Shown piece by piece: positions 30,905 to 38,984 of a stretch of DNA of 64,000 nucleotides. The first letter of the stretch is position 1. Every line of letters starts with the position of its first letter. Both the position numbers and the translations under genes were made by a program. The notes under the pieces were generated by a model. It was not told the origin of the DNA and ran no database searches. It saw only the letters and a program-made list of their open reading frames with translations. Source of the stretch: Occultella kanbiaonis (GTDB lineage: Bacteria; Actinomycetota; Actinomycetes; Actinomycetales; Beutenbergiaceae); contig NZ_CP046175.1 in assembly GCF_009708215.1 (NCBI RefSeq), forward strand, positions 2,356,001 to 2,420,000. Reading direction: 5' to 3'.

Positions 30905-31831
30905 ATGCCCGTTCGGATGGATCTCGTCTCCGCGTGTGAGGTGTTCGTCAGCGTCGCGGAGCGGAGCAGCTTCACGACCGGCGCCGCAGTGGCGGGCGTG
31001 ACCCAGTCGGTGGCCAGCCGCAAGGTCGCCGCCCTCGAGGTCGAGCTCGGCGGTCGCCTCTTCGAACGGACATCGCGACGCGTGGAGCTGACTCGACTCG
31101 GCCATGAGGTGCTGCCGGCGGCCGAGCGCCTGGTCCGCGCCGCCGGTGAGCTCCGGGTGGACGCCCGGCGTTCGCGCCGCCGTCCGATCGCCCTCGGCAT
31201 ACCGAGCGGCCTCCCGCCCGCCGAGCTCGCCCACCTCGTCGCGACCGCGCGCCGCGCCGACCTTCACCTCGAGGTGCGGCCCGCGGATCCGGCCGAGCGT
31301 GCGGATGCGCTCCGCTCGGGGGTGCTGGACCTTGGACTGGAGCCCGCTGCCGCGGACCAGGCCCGGTGGTGCGTCCCGCTCGGCGTCGGCCGATCGAGCC
31401 GTGGCGGCCGGGACCCGGGTGCGGACGTCACCTTCTACCTGGCGTCGATCCGGAGCGGGCGCGGCTCCCGGCCGGCGGACGCCGGCCGGATCTGGATCCA
31501 GCCGGAGGACGCCGTGCCGCACGTGCGCGACCGCCTGGTGTTCGCCGCACAGTCCGCCGGACTGGCTCCGGCGCAGGTGCGGGTCGCGACCGACATGGTC
31601 GCCGCCGTGGCCGAGGTGTGGTCGCGGGACGACCTGGTGCTGTGCTCGGAGGCGGACGCCGAGCAGTACGGGCTCGGTTGGTCACGGGTGGGGATTGCCG
31701 GCCTGGTCAGGGGCTACGACGTGGTGGGCCGGGACGCCGACCTGGTCCGTCGGTTCCTCGTGGTGGCCATCACCGACGTCGCGGGTGCACTCGGCGCCGA
31801 GCTGACCGACCGGGTCGCGGTGGCGAGGTGA
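30905..31831 (+). CDS. LysR family regulator divergent from beta-lactamase
   Basis: This 308-aa protein has an N-terminal winged helix-turn-helix covering about residues 5-65. It includes SFTTGAAVAGVTQSVASRKVAALEVELGGRLFER and an ELTRLGHEVLPAAERL linker helix, all typical of LysR. The effector domain is weakly conserved. Start at ATG 30905 or 30917; the first sits 7 nt after TAATTT. The orientation opposite the beta-lactamase and the dyad between them suggest it controls that gene, perhaps in response to cell-wall fragments or the drug as AmpR does. It also overlaps a second serine hydrolase gene (GTGA), which would be co-regulated with it. Confidence 0.85.
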   Translation: MPVRMDLVSACEVFVSVAERSSFTTGAAVAGVTQSVASRKVAALEVELGGRLFERTSRRVELTRLGHEVLPAAERLVRAAGELRVDARRSRRRPIALGIPSGLPPAELAHLVATARRADLHLEVRPADPAERADALRSGVLDLGLEPAAADQARWCVPLGVGRSSRGGRDPGADVTFYLASIRSGRGSRPADAGRIWIQPEDAVPHVRDRLVFAAQSAGLAPAQVRVATDMVAAVAEVWSRDDLVLCSEADAEQYGLGWSRVGIAGLVRGYDVVGRDADLVRRFLVVAITDVAGALGAELTDRVAVAR

Positions 31832-32751
31832 GGCGCACCTCGGAGGTGCTGGCGGCCGCTTCGAGCGCACTGGAGGATGCCGGGCTGCGTGGCTCCTTCC
31901 TCGTTCGCGACCTCGACACCGGCCGGGAGCTCGGCCTCGAGCCCGACCTGTTGTTCCCGCTCGCCTCCCTCGTGAAGGTGCCACTCGCCCTCGACGTCCT
32001 CGAGCTCGCCGGCACCGGCGACCTCGACCTCGACGAGCAGGTCCTCATCGACGCCACGATCCGCGTGCCCGGGGCCACCGGGCTGTGCCGGTTCACCGAA
32101 CCGGCCTCCATCGCGCTCGCCGATCTGCTGTATCTCGCCGTCGCGGTCAGCGACGATACGGCGGCCGAGGCGCTCTTCCGCCTGTGCCCACCGGAGCAGG
32201 TGACCCGGCGGCTCCGGTCGATGTCGGTCACCGACGTCACCGTGCGGCACACGATCGGAGAGCTGCACCGGTCCCTTGCGTCCCGGCTCGATCCGGCCGA
32301 CGCGCATCTGGCCCAGACGCTCGCGATCGACTCCGCCACCCAGGGCCGGGGCCACGTGATCCCGCAGCTGGACGTCTCCATGGCCAACTCCGGCTCGGCG
32401 CGCGCCATGGCGGACGTCTTCGAGCGGATCTGGAGCGGCACGGACCTACGGCCGGGCACCTCCGACCGGCTTCAGGAACTGCTCGCCGGCAACCTGCTGC
32501 GGCACCGGCTCGCGCCGGACCTGGCCACCGACGCCGCGTCCTGGGCCTCGAAGACCGGCACGTTCCTGCACCTGAGGCACGAGGTGGGCGTCGTCACGCA
32601 CCGCGACGGCGGACGGTTCGTCGTGGCCGCTCTGACCGAGTCGCGAGTACCCGCCACCACGCAGCCCGTGGCCGAGCAGACGATCGGGTGGGTCGCTCGG
32701 ATGCTGCACGACGAGGTCCGCGGGTACGCCGAGCCGAGCCGGACGGGGTAG
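31828..32751 (+). CDS. Class A-like serine hydrolase without signal peptide
   Basis: This 307-aa protein of the beta-lactamase/transpeptidase-like fold has SxxK in PLASLVKVPLAL and KTG in ASKTGTF. The second motif is SDD (AVSDDTAAE) instead of SDN, and no omega-loop E-x-x-L-N is found where expected, so true lactamase activity is doubtful. There is no signal sequence or transmembrane helix, so it appears cytoplasmic, unusual for this fold. Translation is coupled to the lysR gene by a GTGA overlap. A role as sensor, esterase or amidase acting inside the cell is possible; I cannot choose between them. Confidence 0.75.
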   Translation: MRRTSEVLAAASSALEDAGLRGSFLVRDLDTGRELGLEPDLLFPLASLVKVPLALDVLELAGTGDLDLDEQVLIDATIRVPGATGLCRFTEPASIALADLLYLAVAVSDDTAAEALFRLCPPEQVTRRLRSMSVTDVTVRHTIGELHRSLASRLDPADAHLAQTLAIDSATQGRGHVIPQLDVSMANSGSARAMADVFERIWSGTDLRPGTSDRLQELLAGNLLRHRLAPDLATDAASWASKTGTFLHLRHEVGVVTHRDGGRFVVAALTESRVPATTQPVAEQTIGWVARMLHDEVRGYAEPSRTG

Positions 32752-32754
32752 CGT
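32749..32754 (+). promoter_or_regulatory. -10-like hexamer overlapping a stop codon
   Basis: TAGCGT begins with the stop codon of the serine hydrolase gene and ends 6 nt before the GTG at 32761, fitting a leaderless transcript. Confidence 0.5.
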
Positions 32755-32760
32755 GCGTTC

Positions 32761-32985
32761 GTGAATGCTGCGCAGGTGGTCGGGTCGATCGCGGACGTGT
32801 TCACCTGGACGACCCTGCCGCTCGGCCTGCTCTGCATCCTGGTCGCGGCCGTGGCCAAGGCGTGGCTGCGCGGGGCGCCGGAGCCATCCGCGATCAGCAC
32901 CCTGCGGCTCGTCGGCGGGCTGCTGGTGGGCGTTGGCCTGCTCTCGATCGTCGTCTCGGTCGTGCTGACGTTCGCGGGCGGCTGA
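32761..32985 (+). CDS. Small two-helix membrane protein
   Basis: This 74-aa protein has predicted helices at about residues 14-34 and 50-71. No family recognised. Supported by the -10 hexamer immediately upstream, GC-rich codon use typical of the window and a 5-bp gap to the next gene. Confidence 0.55.
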   Translation: MNAAQVVGSIADVFTWTTLPLGLLCILVAAVAKAWLRGAPEPSAISTLRLVGGLLVGVGLLSIVVSVVLTFAGG

Positions 32986-32990
32986 GCCGC

Positions 32991-33653
32991 GTGTTCGCCC
33001 CAGCACCACCGGACCTGGTCGAGGTGACGCCCGGTTCCGTGACGCTGCACGACCGGCGCACCTCCACGCGGTGGCAGGTCGACGTCACCGCACATCTGCT
33101 CGGACGGACACCCGTCACCCAGGCGCAGTACCGCGCCGTGCTCGGCGCCTCCCCGAGTGCCGCGACCGGAGACGATCTCCCGGTGGAGACCGTCTCCTGG
33201 CTCGACGCCGTGCGGTTCTGCAACGCGCTGTCGATGCGTGAGCACCTCGAGCCGGCCTACACGATCGACGACGAGGTGACCTCCGCCGTCGGGAGTACCG
33301 GCTACCGGCTCCCCACGGAGGCGGAATGGGAGCATGCCTGCCGGGCCGGCACCACCGGACCGCGCTACGGCGAGCTCGACGAGATCGCTTGGTACGCCGG
33401 GAACTCGGGGGAGCGGCCGCACCGGGTCGCCACCCGGGCGCCGAACGCGTGGGGGCTGCACGACATGCTCGGCAACGTCTGGGAATGGTGCTTCGAGCGC
33501 TACGACCCGGACGTCTACGGGGACTATCGGGTGTTGCGCGGCGGCGGTTGGAGCGACCCGGAGTGGAGCGTGCGGGCCGGGGTCCGTAGACGCAGTCACC
33601 CGACCTTCGCCATCGAGGACGTCGGGTTCCGGCTGGCCCGGTCGCTGCCCTGA
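32991..33653 (+). CDS. SUMF1/formylglycine-generating-enzyme-like protein lacking active-site cysteines
   Basis: This 220-aa protein has the FGE-sulfatase fold: PVTQAQYRAVLG, VSWLDAVRFCNALS, YRLPTEAEWEHACRAG, NAWGLHDMLGNVWEWC and RVLRGGGWSD. True formylglycine-generating enzymes have two cysteines in the segment after GGGW. Here that segment reads SVRAGVRRRSHPTF with none, so it should not oxidise sulfatase cysteines. SUMF1-like proteins without these residues act in other settings, for example as ligand-binding domains or non-heme oxidases. No sulfatase is encoded nearby. It ends at a bidirectional hairpin. Confidence 0.82.
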   Translation: MFAPAPPDLVEVTPGSVTLHDRRTSTRWQVDVTAHLLGRTPVTQAQYRAVLGASPSAATGDDLPVETVSWLDAVRFCNALSMREHLEPAYTIDDEVTSAVGSTGYRLPTEAEWEHACRAGTTGPRYGELDEIAWYAGNSGERPHRVATRAPNAWGLHDMLGNVWEWCFERYDPDVYGDYRVLRGGGWSDPEWSVRAGVRRRSHPTFAIEDVGFRLARSLP

Positions 33654-33681
33654 CGCGGCGTCACCGCCACGGAACGCGAAC

Positions 33682-33712
33682 GCCCGGAACCGCCTCCTCG
33701 GCGGCTCCGGGC
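33682..33712. terminator. Bidirectional hairpin between convergent genes
   Basis: GCCCGGAACCGCC (33682-33694) pairs with 33700-33712 over a 5-nt loop with a single mismatch. It lies between the SUMF1-like gene and the convergent lipoprotein gene and can serve both. Confidence 0.75.
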
Positions 33713-33734
33713 GCAGCGGCTGTGCCTCTGGGGG

Positions 33735-34457
33735 TCACTGCCAGACGATCGGGGACTCCAGGTAGGGGTTGCCCGGGGTCGCGACGAAGGAGTAGTAGCC
33801 CTCGCCGTTGTACTCGACGGCGCTCACCGGCTGGCCCGAGTTGGACAGGCCCACGAAGCAGCTGACCGCGATGTCCGTCTCCTCGTCGAACGGCGGCAGT
33901 TCGAGACCACACGCGTCGCCCGGGCTGTTGAAGGAGAACTGCGTGGTCAGGTACTCGGCGTCGGCGCCGTCGGCGAGCAGGGGGAACAGGTCCGCGGACG
34001 GCGGGTTCTCGTCCGCCGGGACGTCCCCGATCCACTGCTGCTGCGTCACGATCAGGTACGGGATGTAGTCGGCGAACTCGTCCGCGTTGGAGTACTGCTC
34101 GAACAGCGACGCGTCCGACTCGATGATCTGCAGGACGCTGATGCCCTGGGTGCCGGTCACCTCCGTCTCGTCGCTGAAGGTCACCGTCCGCTCCACCCAC
34201 GCGACCTGGCCGAGGGTCAGCGCGGCTCCGGGCGCGGTGGCCGCACCCGGCTCACCGAAGTCGATCGCGTCGACGTCGAAGGTGCTCTCGGGCTCCTCGG
34301 TGGTCTCCTCCTCCGTGGGCTCGTCGGCTGCCACGTCCTCGACGGTCGGGTCGGTACCGGCGTCCGGTTCGTCCGTGTCGCCACCGCCGCAGCCGGCCAG
34401 CAGCAACGCCCCCGCGACGGCTGCTGCCGACGCCGTCCACATACGCCTGGAGTTCAT
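33735..34457 (-). CDS. Lipoprotein of unknown function
   Basis: This 240-aa exported lipoprotein has basic residues, a hydrophobic core and an LLLAGC lipobox near residue 22. An acidic, low-complexity Asp/Glu/Thr linker (about residues 25-65) is followed by a folded domain with two cysteines, DACGLELPPF and VSCFVGL. It does not share the GFLEC pattern of the five tandem lipoproteins, so it is a separate family. The ATG at 34457 gives a compact signal peptide; a GTG or ATG four codons earlier is possible. No function recognised. Confidence 0.7.
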   Translation of the reverse strand: MNSRRMWTASAAAVAGALLLAGCGGGDTDEPDAGTDPTVEDVAADEPTEEETTEEPESTFDVDAIDFGEPGAATAPGAALTLGQVAWVERTVTFSDETEVTGTQGISVLQIIESDASLFEQYSNADEFADYIPYLIVTQQQWIGDVPADENPPSADLFPLLADGADAEYLTTQFSFNSPGDACGLELPPFDEETDIAVSCFVGLSNSGQPVSAVEYNGEGYYSFVATPGNPYLESPIVWQ

Positions 34458-34707
34458 CCCCGGTCTCACTTTCGTCTGTTCGGATCCCCGTCGCCTGATG
34501 GCACGGGTGCGGGTGGGCGCACCGGTGCACGGGTCTCATCACAGGCGCGGCGGGCCGCGCAGAAGAGCCCCGGGAGCCCTCCGCGGCGGACCGCGGGGAC
34601 TGGGGCCAACCCCCTGGCCTTCAACCCTAGTAGGCGTCGACCGGTGCGAGCGCCCCGCAGGCGTCGCGCCGATGGGGAGAAGTCACCACCTCCCACGCGC
34701 GGGTGGG

Positions 34708-35436
34708 TCAGATCAGAGTGCCGACGAGGATCGCGACCACGATCGCCACGATCACGGTGTTGAACGCGAAGGCCAACAGCCCGTGGCCGGTGACGAGCCG
34801 GCGCATGCGGGCGGTCTCGACGGTGACGTCGGAGGTCGCGAACGTGGTCGACACCGAGGTCGCGAAGTAGAGGTAGTCGGCGAGACCGTCCGGCTCCTCG
34901 CCGGGGAACCGAAGACCGGCGTCCCGGGTCTGGGCCCGCGCGTAGTGCAACGCGTAGGACACGAGCACCGTGAACCAGGAGGTGACCACCGTCGCGACAC
35001 CGACGAGGAGAAGCGCCGGATCGGACCGGACCTGGGAGTTGACGCTGAGCAGGAGTGCCGCGGCCAGCGCCACCAGGGCCACCTGAGCGGCCCAGCTCGG
35101 GCCGTCGCCACCGGTCAGCATGGTCCGGGCACCCGGCACCCGGAGGATGCGGCGCACGGCCCGGGGCTCGGTCGACTCGGCCTCGACGAGCGACCGGCGG
35201 AAGCGTTCGCCACGCAGCCCCCGGAACGCCCAGAGGGTCAGTGCGCAGTAGATGGCGGCGAAGCAGCTCCACCCGAGCATCCCGGCGCCGACCGCGCTGA
35301 CCGGACTGTCCCCGACGGGCTCGGCGAAGATGACCGGGCCGAGCACCACGACGATGACGAGGCCCGGGATCAGGCAGACCATGCTGCGTCGGATGTCCGA
35401 GGTGAGCCTCGGGATGGCGGCGGGGTCTCGGGACAC
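34708..35436 (-). CDS. DUF1345 family membrane protein
   Basis: This 242-aa protein has five predicted transmembrane helices. The DUF1345 signature is visible in the C-terminal half: VLVSYALHYARAQ, then DYLYFATSVSTTFATSDVTVET, the short loop-helix that resembles a pore region of two-helix ion channels, then a last helix. No function is established for the family. The GTG start lies 11 nt from TACGTT on this strand, which overlaps the TAACGT of the divergent cupin gene. Confidence 0.78.
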   Translation of the reverse strand: MSRDPAAIPRLTSDIRRSMVCLIPGLVIVVVLGPVIFAEPVGDSPVSAVGAGMLGWSCFAAIYCALTLWAFRGLRGERFRRSLVEAESTEPRAVRRILRVPGARTMLTGGDGPSWAAQVALVALAAALLLSVNSQVRSDPALLLVGVATVVTSWFTVLVSYALHYARAQTRDAGLRFPGEEPDGLADYLYFATSVSTTFATSDVTVETARMRRLVTGHGLLAFAFNTVIVAIVVAILVGTLI

Positions 35437-35446
35437 CGCATGAGGC

Positions 35447-35453
35447 TAACGTA
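35447..35453. promoter_or_regulatory. Overlapping divergent -10 elements
   Basis: TAACGT (plus strand, 35447-35452) and TACGTT (minus strand, 35453-35448) share five base pairs. The first is 7 nt before the cupin GTG, giving a leaderless start; the second is 11 nt before the DUF1345 GTG. The two promoters cannot be occupied together, which implies mutually exclusive initiation. Confidence 0.5.
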
Positions 35454-35459
35454 GGCGGG

Positions 35460-35804
35460 GTGAGCACCCAGAGCGCGCAGAGCAGCCGGACGAGCACCGA
35501 GTGGACCCAGGTCGACGACAAGACCCGTCGCCGGATCCTGGCACACACCCCGGAACTGATGGTGGTGGAGGTGGAGTTCGCGCCCGGCGGTGTCGGCGCC
35601 ACGCACACCCATCCGCACGTGCAGGCCACCTACGTGCGCGAGGGCACGTTCGACTTCGTGGTGTCCGGGGAACCGATCACGATCACCGACGGGGACAGCA
35701 TCGTGGTGCCGTCGAACGAGTGGCACGGCTGCGAGACCGCCACCGGCGGGACGTTGATCGACGTGTTCACCCCGGCCCGCGAGGACTTCCTGCCCGGCAC
35801 CTGA
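35460..35804 (+). CDS. Cupin domain protein
   Basis: This 114-aa single-domain cupin barrel has motif 1 VGATHTHPHVQATYVREG, with three His and the usual Gly. Motif 2 runs PSNEWHGCE. The metal-binding His/Glu set is largely intact, so it may bind a divalent metal. Small cupins of this type include sugar-binding and regulatory proteins; no specific reaction can be assigned. The GTG start is 7 nt from the -10 element. Confidence 0.8.
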   Translation: MSTQSAQSSRTSTEWTQVDDKTRRRILAHTPELMVVEVEFAPGGVGATHTHPHVQATYVREGTFDFVVSGEPITITDGDSIVVPSNEWHGCETATGGTLIDVFTPAREDFLPGT

Positions 35805-35814
35805 CCGGTTCGGC

Positions 35815-36200
35815 TCACCGCCGAGCCCGGTCCGGCCGGGTCGCGAAGGCCAGCCGTAGGAACGGCACGCGTTCCCGGGGAAGGACCGCGGTGAGGATCC
35901 GGTCACCGCGGTCCGCTGCGAGCCCGAGGACATCGGGGTCACCGTCGAGGCGTAGTCCCGGGACGTCCCGCCCGTCGACCCGGATCGGGACGTCCCGGGT
36001 GAGATCGTCCTCGGTCGCCGCGTCGCGCACGGTGCAGTGCGGCCCCCCCGCTGGTCCGCGTATCGCGGAACGTGTTCGCCAGGATGTAGTTGGTGTGATC
36101 GACGAGCTCGTACGCCGGCGTGTGCCAACCGGCGAGCGAGTGGTCACTGATGTGGGTCGTGCGGACCGCCTCCCATAGCAGGAAAGATCTAGGCGGACTC
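35815..36200 (-). pseudogene. Frameshifted remnant of an unrecognised gene
   Basis: Two adjoining reading frames look coding. The first (about 36200 to 36050) reads SFLLWEAVRTTHISDHSLAG and AYELVDHTNYILANTFRDT; the second (36048 to 35815) reads CTVRDAATEDDLTRDVPIRV and continues to RILTAVLPRE before the stop. They join at a run of seven C (36043-36049 on the plus strand): removing one base makes a single frame. No start codon fits the 5' end, so the gene is also truncated or extends into 36200 and beyond. A sequencing error at the homopolymer is possible. The family was not recognised. Confidence 0.55.
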
Positions 36201-36383
36201 GAGAACGGCGTGCTGCTGGTCGTCGGTGCTGCCGTGCGTCTCGACCTGCTCGCCGACCGAGGCCTCCTCGATCGAGTCCTGCTCGACGAGCGTCAGCAGC
36301 GGCACCGCGAAGGACCGCGCGACCTCGTCCACTCCCCGGGGTGCGGGGAGGTCGCCGGCGTCGCGATCGCGGTCGATGAACAC
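36189..36383 (-). pseudogene. Possible short gene fragment
   Basis: This is a 64-codon open frame starting FIDRDRDAG and ending HAVLESA. Codon composition is plausible for coding, but it has no recognisable domain and no ribosome site. It partly overlaps, in another frame, the 5' side of the frameshifted remnant, and may be a further piece of the same decayed gene. Low confidence. Confidence 0.25.
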
Positions 36384-36425
36384 CCGACCAGTCTCACCAT
36401 CCCGCCGTGGGCGCGCAACGACGGT

Positions 36426-37301
36426 TCAGGAGCGGTTCCGCACCAGTTCCGTGAGCTCCGCGACCTGGTCCCGCAGGCCCCGGATCTCGCCCTCCAGCGC
36501 TCGCGTGGTCGCGGCTTCGGCGGGCGCCTCGTCCTCGGTCGCCGCCGGCTCATCGGCCCGGATGTGCTGCATGGCGTCGACGATCACGGCGATGAACAGG
36601 TTCAGCACGGTGAACGCGCTCAGCAGGACGAACGGCACGAAGAACGCGACGGCCCACGGGTGGACGTCGAGGACCGCTCGGCTGATGACGCTCCAGTTGT
36701 CCAGGGTCATGATCTGGAACAGCGTGAACAGCGACCGCGAGAGACTGCCGAACTCGGTGGGGAAGGAGTCACCGAAGAGCATCGTGGCCATCACCGCGCT
36801 GACGTAGAACAGCAGGATCAGCAGGGCGCCGATCGAGAGGATCCCGGGCACCGCCTTGACCAGCGCCTCGACCACGCGGCGCAGCTGCGGGACCATCGAG
36901 ACCAGGCGTAGCACCCGCAGCACCCGCAGGGACCGCAGCACTCCGAACGCACCCGAGCCCGGGATCAGGGCGACGCCGACCACAAGCAGGTCGAACACGT
37001 TCCAGCTCGACCGGAAGAACGAGCCACGGAAGGCGTACAGCTTCACGGCGAGCTCGACGACGAAGAACGCCAGGCAGATCCGGTCGAGGGTGTGCAGCAG
37101 GTCGGCGTGCCCGGCCATCACGGCGTCGGAGGTCTCCAGCCCCAGCGTGGCGGCGTTGATCAGGATCAGGACGATCACGAATCGCTGGACCCGGTCGGAC
37201 TCCACCCAGCTGCCGAGCGTGGCGCGGGCGTACCACCGCGGGGGTGGCGTGGGACCGGCGGCGCCGGGCGCCCTCTCCTCGAGCGTCTCGGTCGTGGTCA
37301 T
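36426..37301 (-). CDS. Voltage-gated-type cation channel (single six-helix unit)
   Basis: This 291-aa ion transporter family protein resembles bacterial sodium channels, which work as homotetramers. Helices S1-S6 span about residues 40-250. S4 has regularly spaced arginines in RSLRVLRVLRLVS. The pore loop after S5 is FTLFQIMTLDNWSVI, where NaChBac-type channels have TLESW, so the selectivity filter has Asp for Glu and Asn for Ser. After S6 (LFIAVIVDAM) comes an acidic linker and a C-terminal heptad region (EGEIRGLRDQVAELTELV) that probably forms a four-helix coiled coil. ATG 37301 is chosen because the frame before it is non-homologous. Confidence 0.88.
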   Translation of the reverse strand: MTTTETLEERAPGAAGPTPPPRWYARATLGSWVESDRVQRFVIVLILINAATLGLETSDAVMAGHADLLHTLDRICLAFFVVELAVKLYAFRGSFFRSSWNVFDLLVVGVALIPGSGAFGVLRSLRVLRVLRLVSMVPQLRRVVEALVKAVPGILSIGALLILLFYVSAVMATMLFGDSFPTEFGSLSRSLFTLFQIMTLDNWSVISRAVLDVHPWAVAFFVPFVLLSAFTVLNLFIAVIVDAMQHIRADEPAATEDEAPAEAATTRALEGEIRGLRDQVAELTELVRNRS

Positions 37302-37419
37302 GCTCCTGCTCTCAGTCTCGACAAAAGCTGGCGCAGGAAGAATGCAGGCCGACGGCGGGGGTCGGCAAGGGGCGCGGGTGGTGACCGCTGCCCACCGCCC
37401 CGGTGTCCGCATGGAACTC

Positions 37420-37755
37420 TCAGCGGGATGTGGGCTCTGCGACCGGCTGTTCGCGGCCGCGAGCGAGACGGTCCACCCTGGCGAGAGCGGCAGGGATGCG
37501 ATGGGGTCCCGCCATCGCGGACACGATCCGTGCGGCCTCGGCCACGTCCAGGCCGCCGGCCGCCGTGACGTAGAGCGGCCGTGACGCGGCGCCGCGGATG
37601 ATCTGGAAGGCGTGGGTTGCGGTGCGGAACGGCGTCTTCGCGACCCCGATCACCGGGATGCCGAAGGCGTCTGCGGCATGGGCACCGAGGCCCGGGCGCC
37701 CCTCAGGATCGAGCGTGGCGTAGCCCTCGATCACTAGGAGTTCAAGTGGTGGGCC
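37420..37755 (-). pseudogene. Endonuclease V, 5'-truncated remnant
   Basis: The C-terminal half of an endonuclease V (deoxyinosine 3' endonuclease) is clear: LELLVIEGYATLDPEGRPGL, PVIGVAKTPF, SRPLYVTAAGGLD and AGPHRIPAALARVDRLARG. The N-terminal half with two of the metal-binding acidic residues is absent: the sequence before about 37755 is unrelated in this frame. The remaining metal-site Asp in the VDGY segment is Glu here. The fragment ends at a normal family position. It is most likely non-functional. Confidence 0.75.
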
Positions 37756-37962
37756 AAGGGCCCGACGGTCCTCAAGCGATCCATCGGCGCAGGCCTCGGT
37801 CGGCTCCGCCGGTGACCGGGCGGTCGCTGTGGAACGGGCTGGGCATCGGGGTGACCTCCGGGCGCGTGGTTGATGCTCCATTGTGCTGCGCCATGACGAC
37901 GGCCATGTCTGCGTCGGATGTAGAGGAGCCGTGCCGCTGCCTACCTGGCCCGCCGGAGAGGC

Positions 37963-38475
37963 TCAGGCCGGACTCGGACGCAGCCCCACCCGCCGGGCGA
38001 CGTAGGCGCCCCATTCGGTGGCCCGCTCAAGTTCGCCGGACACCACGGGCCCGTCCGTGCCTGCCACCTGGAAGCTCACCGGGTCGGTGACCAGCGTGCA
38101 GCCGCGCCGGGTCAGGAGCCTGGCCATCGTCTTGGCCGCGGATCCCGGGATCGGGGCGTTCACATGGGTGTCGAACGTCGCGACGGATAGCGACAGGGCC
38201 GACCGGGAGTCGATCCAGTCGCGCATCAGGCGGCCGTCGGAGATGACCTGACCGGCCCGGTCGACGGCGTCGTCCCGCGTGCGCGGCCGGCTCAGGCCGA
38301 ACACGTGGGTCGGCGCGCCGACGATCAGCAACTCCGTGACCAGGTCGCGGATCATCGGTGCGTCGCCGACCTCGACCAGCTCGACCGGCAGGCATGTCGC
38401 GACCCCCGCCGCTACCGACTCGGCGAGGCCGGCGGTGTTTCCGAACATGCTCTCGTAGACGATGTAGGCGGTCAT
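37963..38475 (-). CDS. Flavodoxin family protein
   Basis: This 170-aa protein opens with TAYIVYESMFGNTAGLAESV, the FMN phosphate-binding loop of flavodoxins (T/S-x-T/F-G-N-T). A later LIVGAPTHVFGLSRP segment corresponds to the isoalloxazine-contacting loop. Related proteins in Actinobacteria are single-domain flavodoxin-like oxidoreductases. ATG 38475 matches the family start; ATG 38487, four codons upstream and close to AGAGAGGA, is the alternative. Confidence 0.85.
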   Translation of the reverse strand: MTAYIVYESMFGNTAGLAESVAAGVATCLPVELVEVGDAPMIRDLVTELLIVGAPTHVFGLSRPRTRDDAVDRAGQVISDGRLMRDWIDSRSALSLSVATFDTHVNAPIPGSAAKTMARLLTRRGCTLVTDPVSFQVAGTDGPVVSGELERATEWGAYVARRVGLRPSPA

Positions 38476-38984
38476 TGCGCTCACCATTCCTCTCTGTTCT
38501 CCAGAGTGGAACGGCCCGACGGCGGATGCCAGGGACCTACGTCACGTTCCGTCGCGCTCGGCTCACCTTCGGGTGACGAATAGTTCGGACCCGCGGCACT
38601 TGACCGTGACCGGCCAGCGCCTCGCCCGACGCGAACCGAGCTGAAGCGAACCGACCGGAGTGAACGGACCGGACAACACCTGCGACGGCAGCATCCTCGC
38701 GCAGTCTGGCCCGTGCGGTCCTCCCGTCCGCGGTGGACGAGGGTTGAGCCACCGTGGTGCCTCGACCGTCTGCGATCCTGGATCTTCGCGGCGACACGCG
38801 CTCGAGCCGGAATCAAGCTACCCGGCGAGCGAATGGCTGTCTGTCAACTACCTGTGCACGCCGGCGAGCAGCCGAGACAGTCTGTCTGCCGTCCCGGTGG
38901 GTGGAACCGATCCGACGAAGCGGTCGCGGCCCGACCTAGCATGCGGCCGATGGCTTGACCAATCGTCGCGAAGAAGGTCCGCTC
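38476..38984. other. 500-bp intergenic region
   Basis: No convincing gene. It contains short direct repeats around GCGAACCGA (about 38628-38660), no clear terminator, and a TAGCAT hexamer (38937-38942) that could be the -10 of the following gene with a leader of about 36 nt. Frames here are open only because of base composition. Confidence 0.5.
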
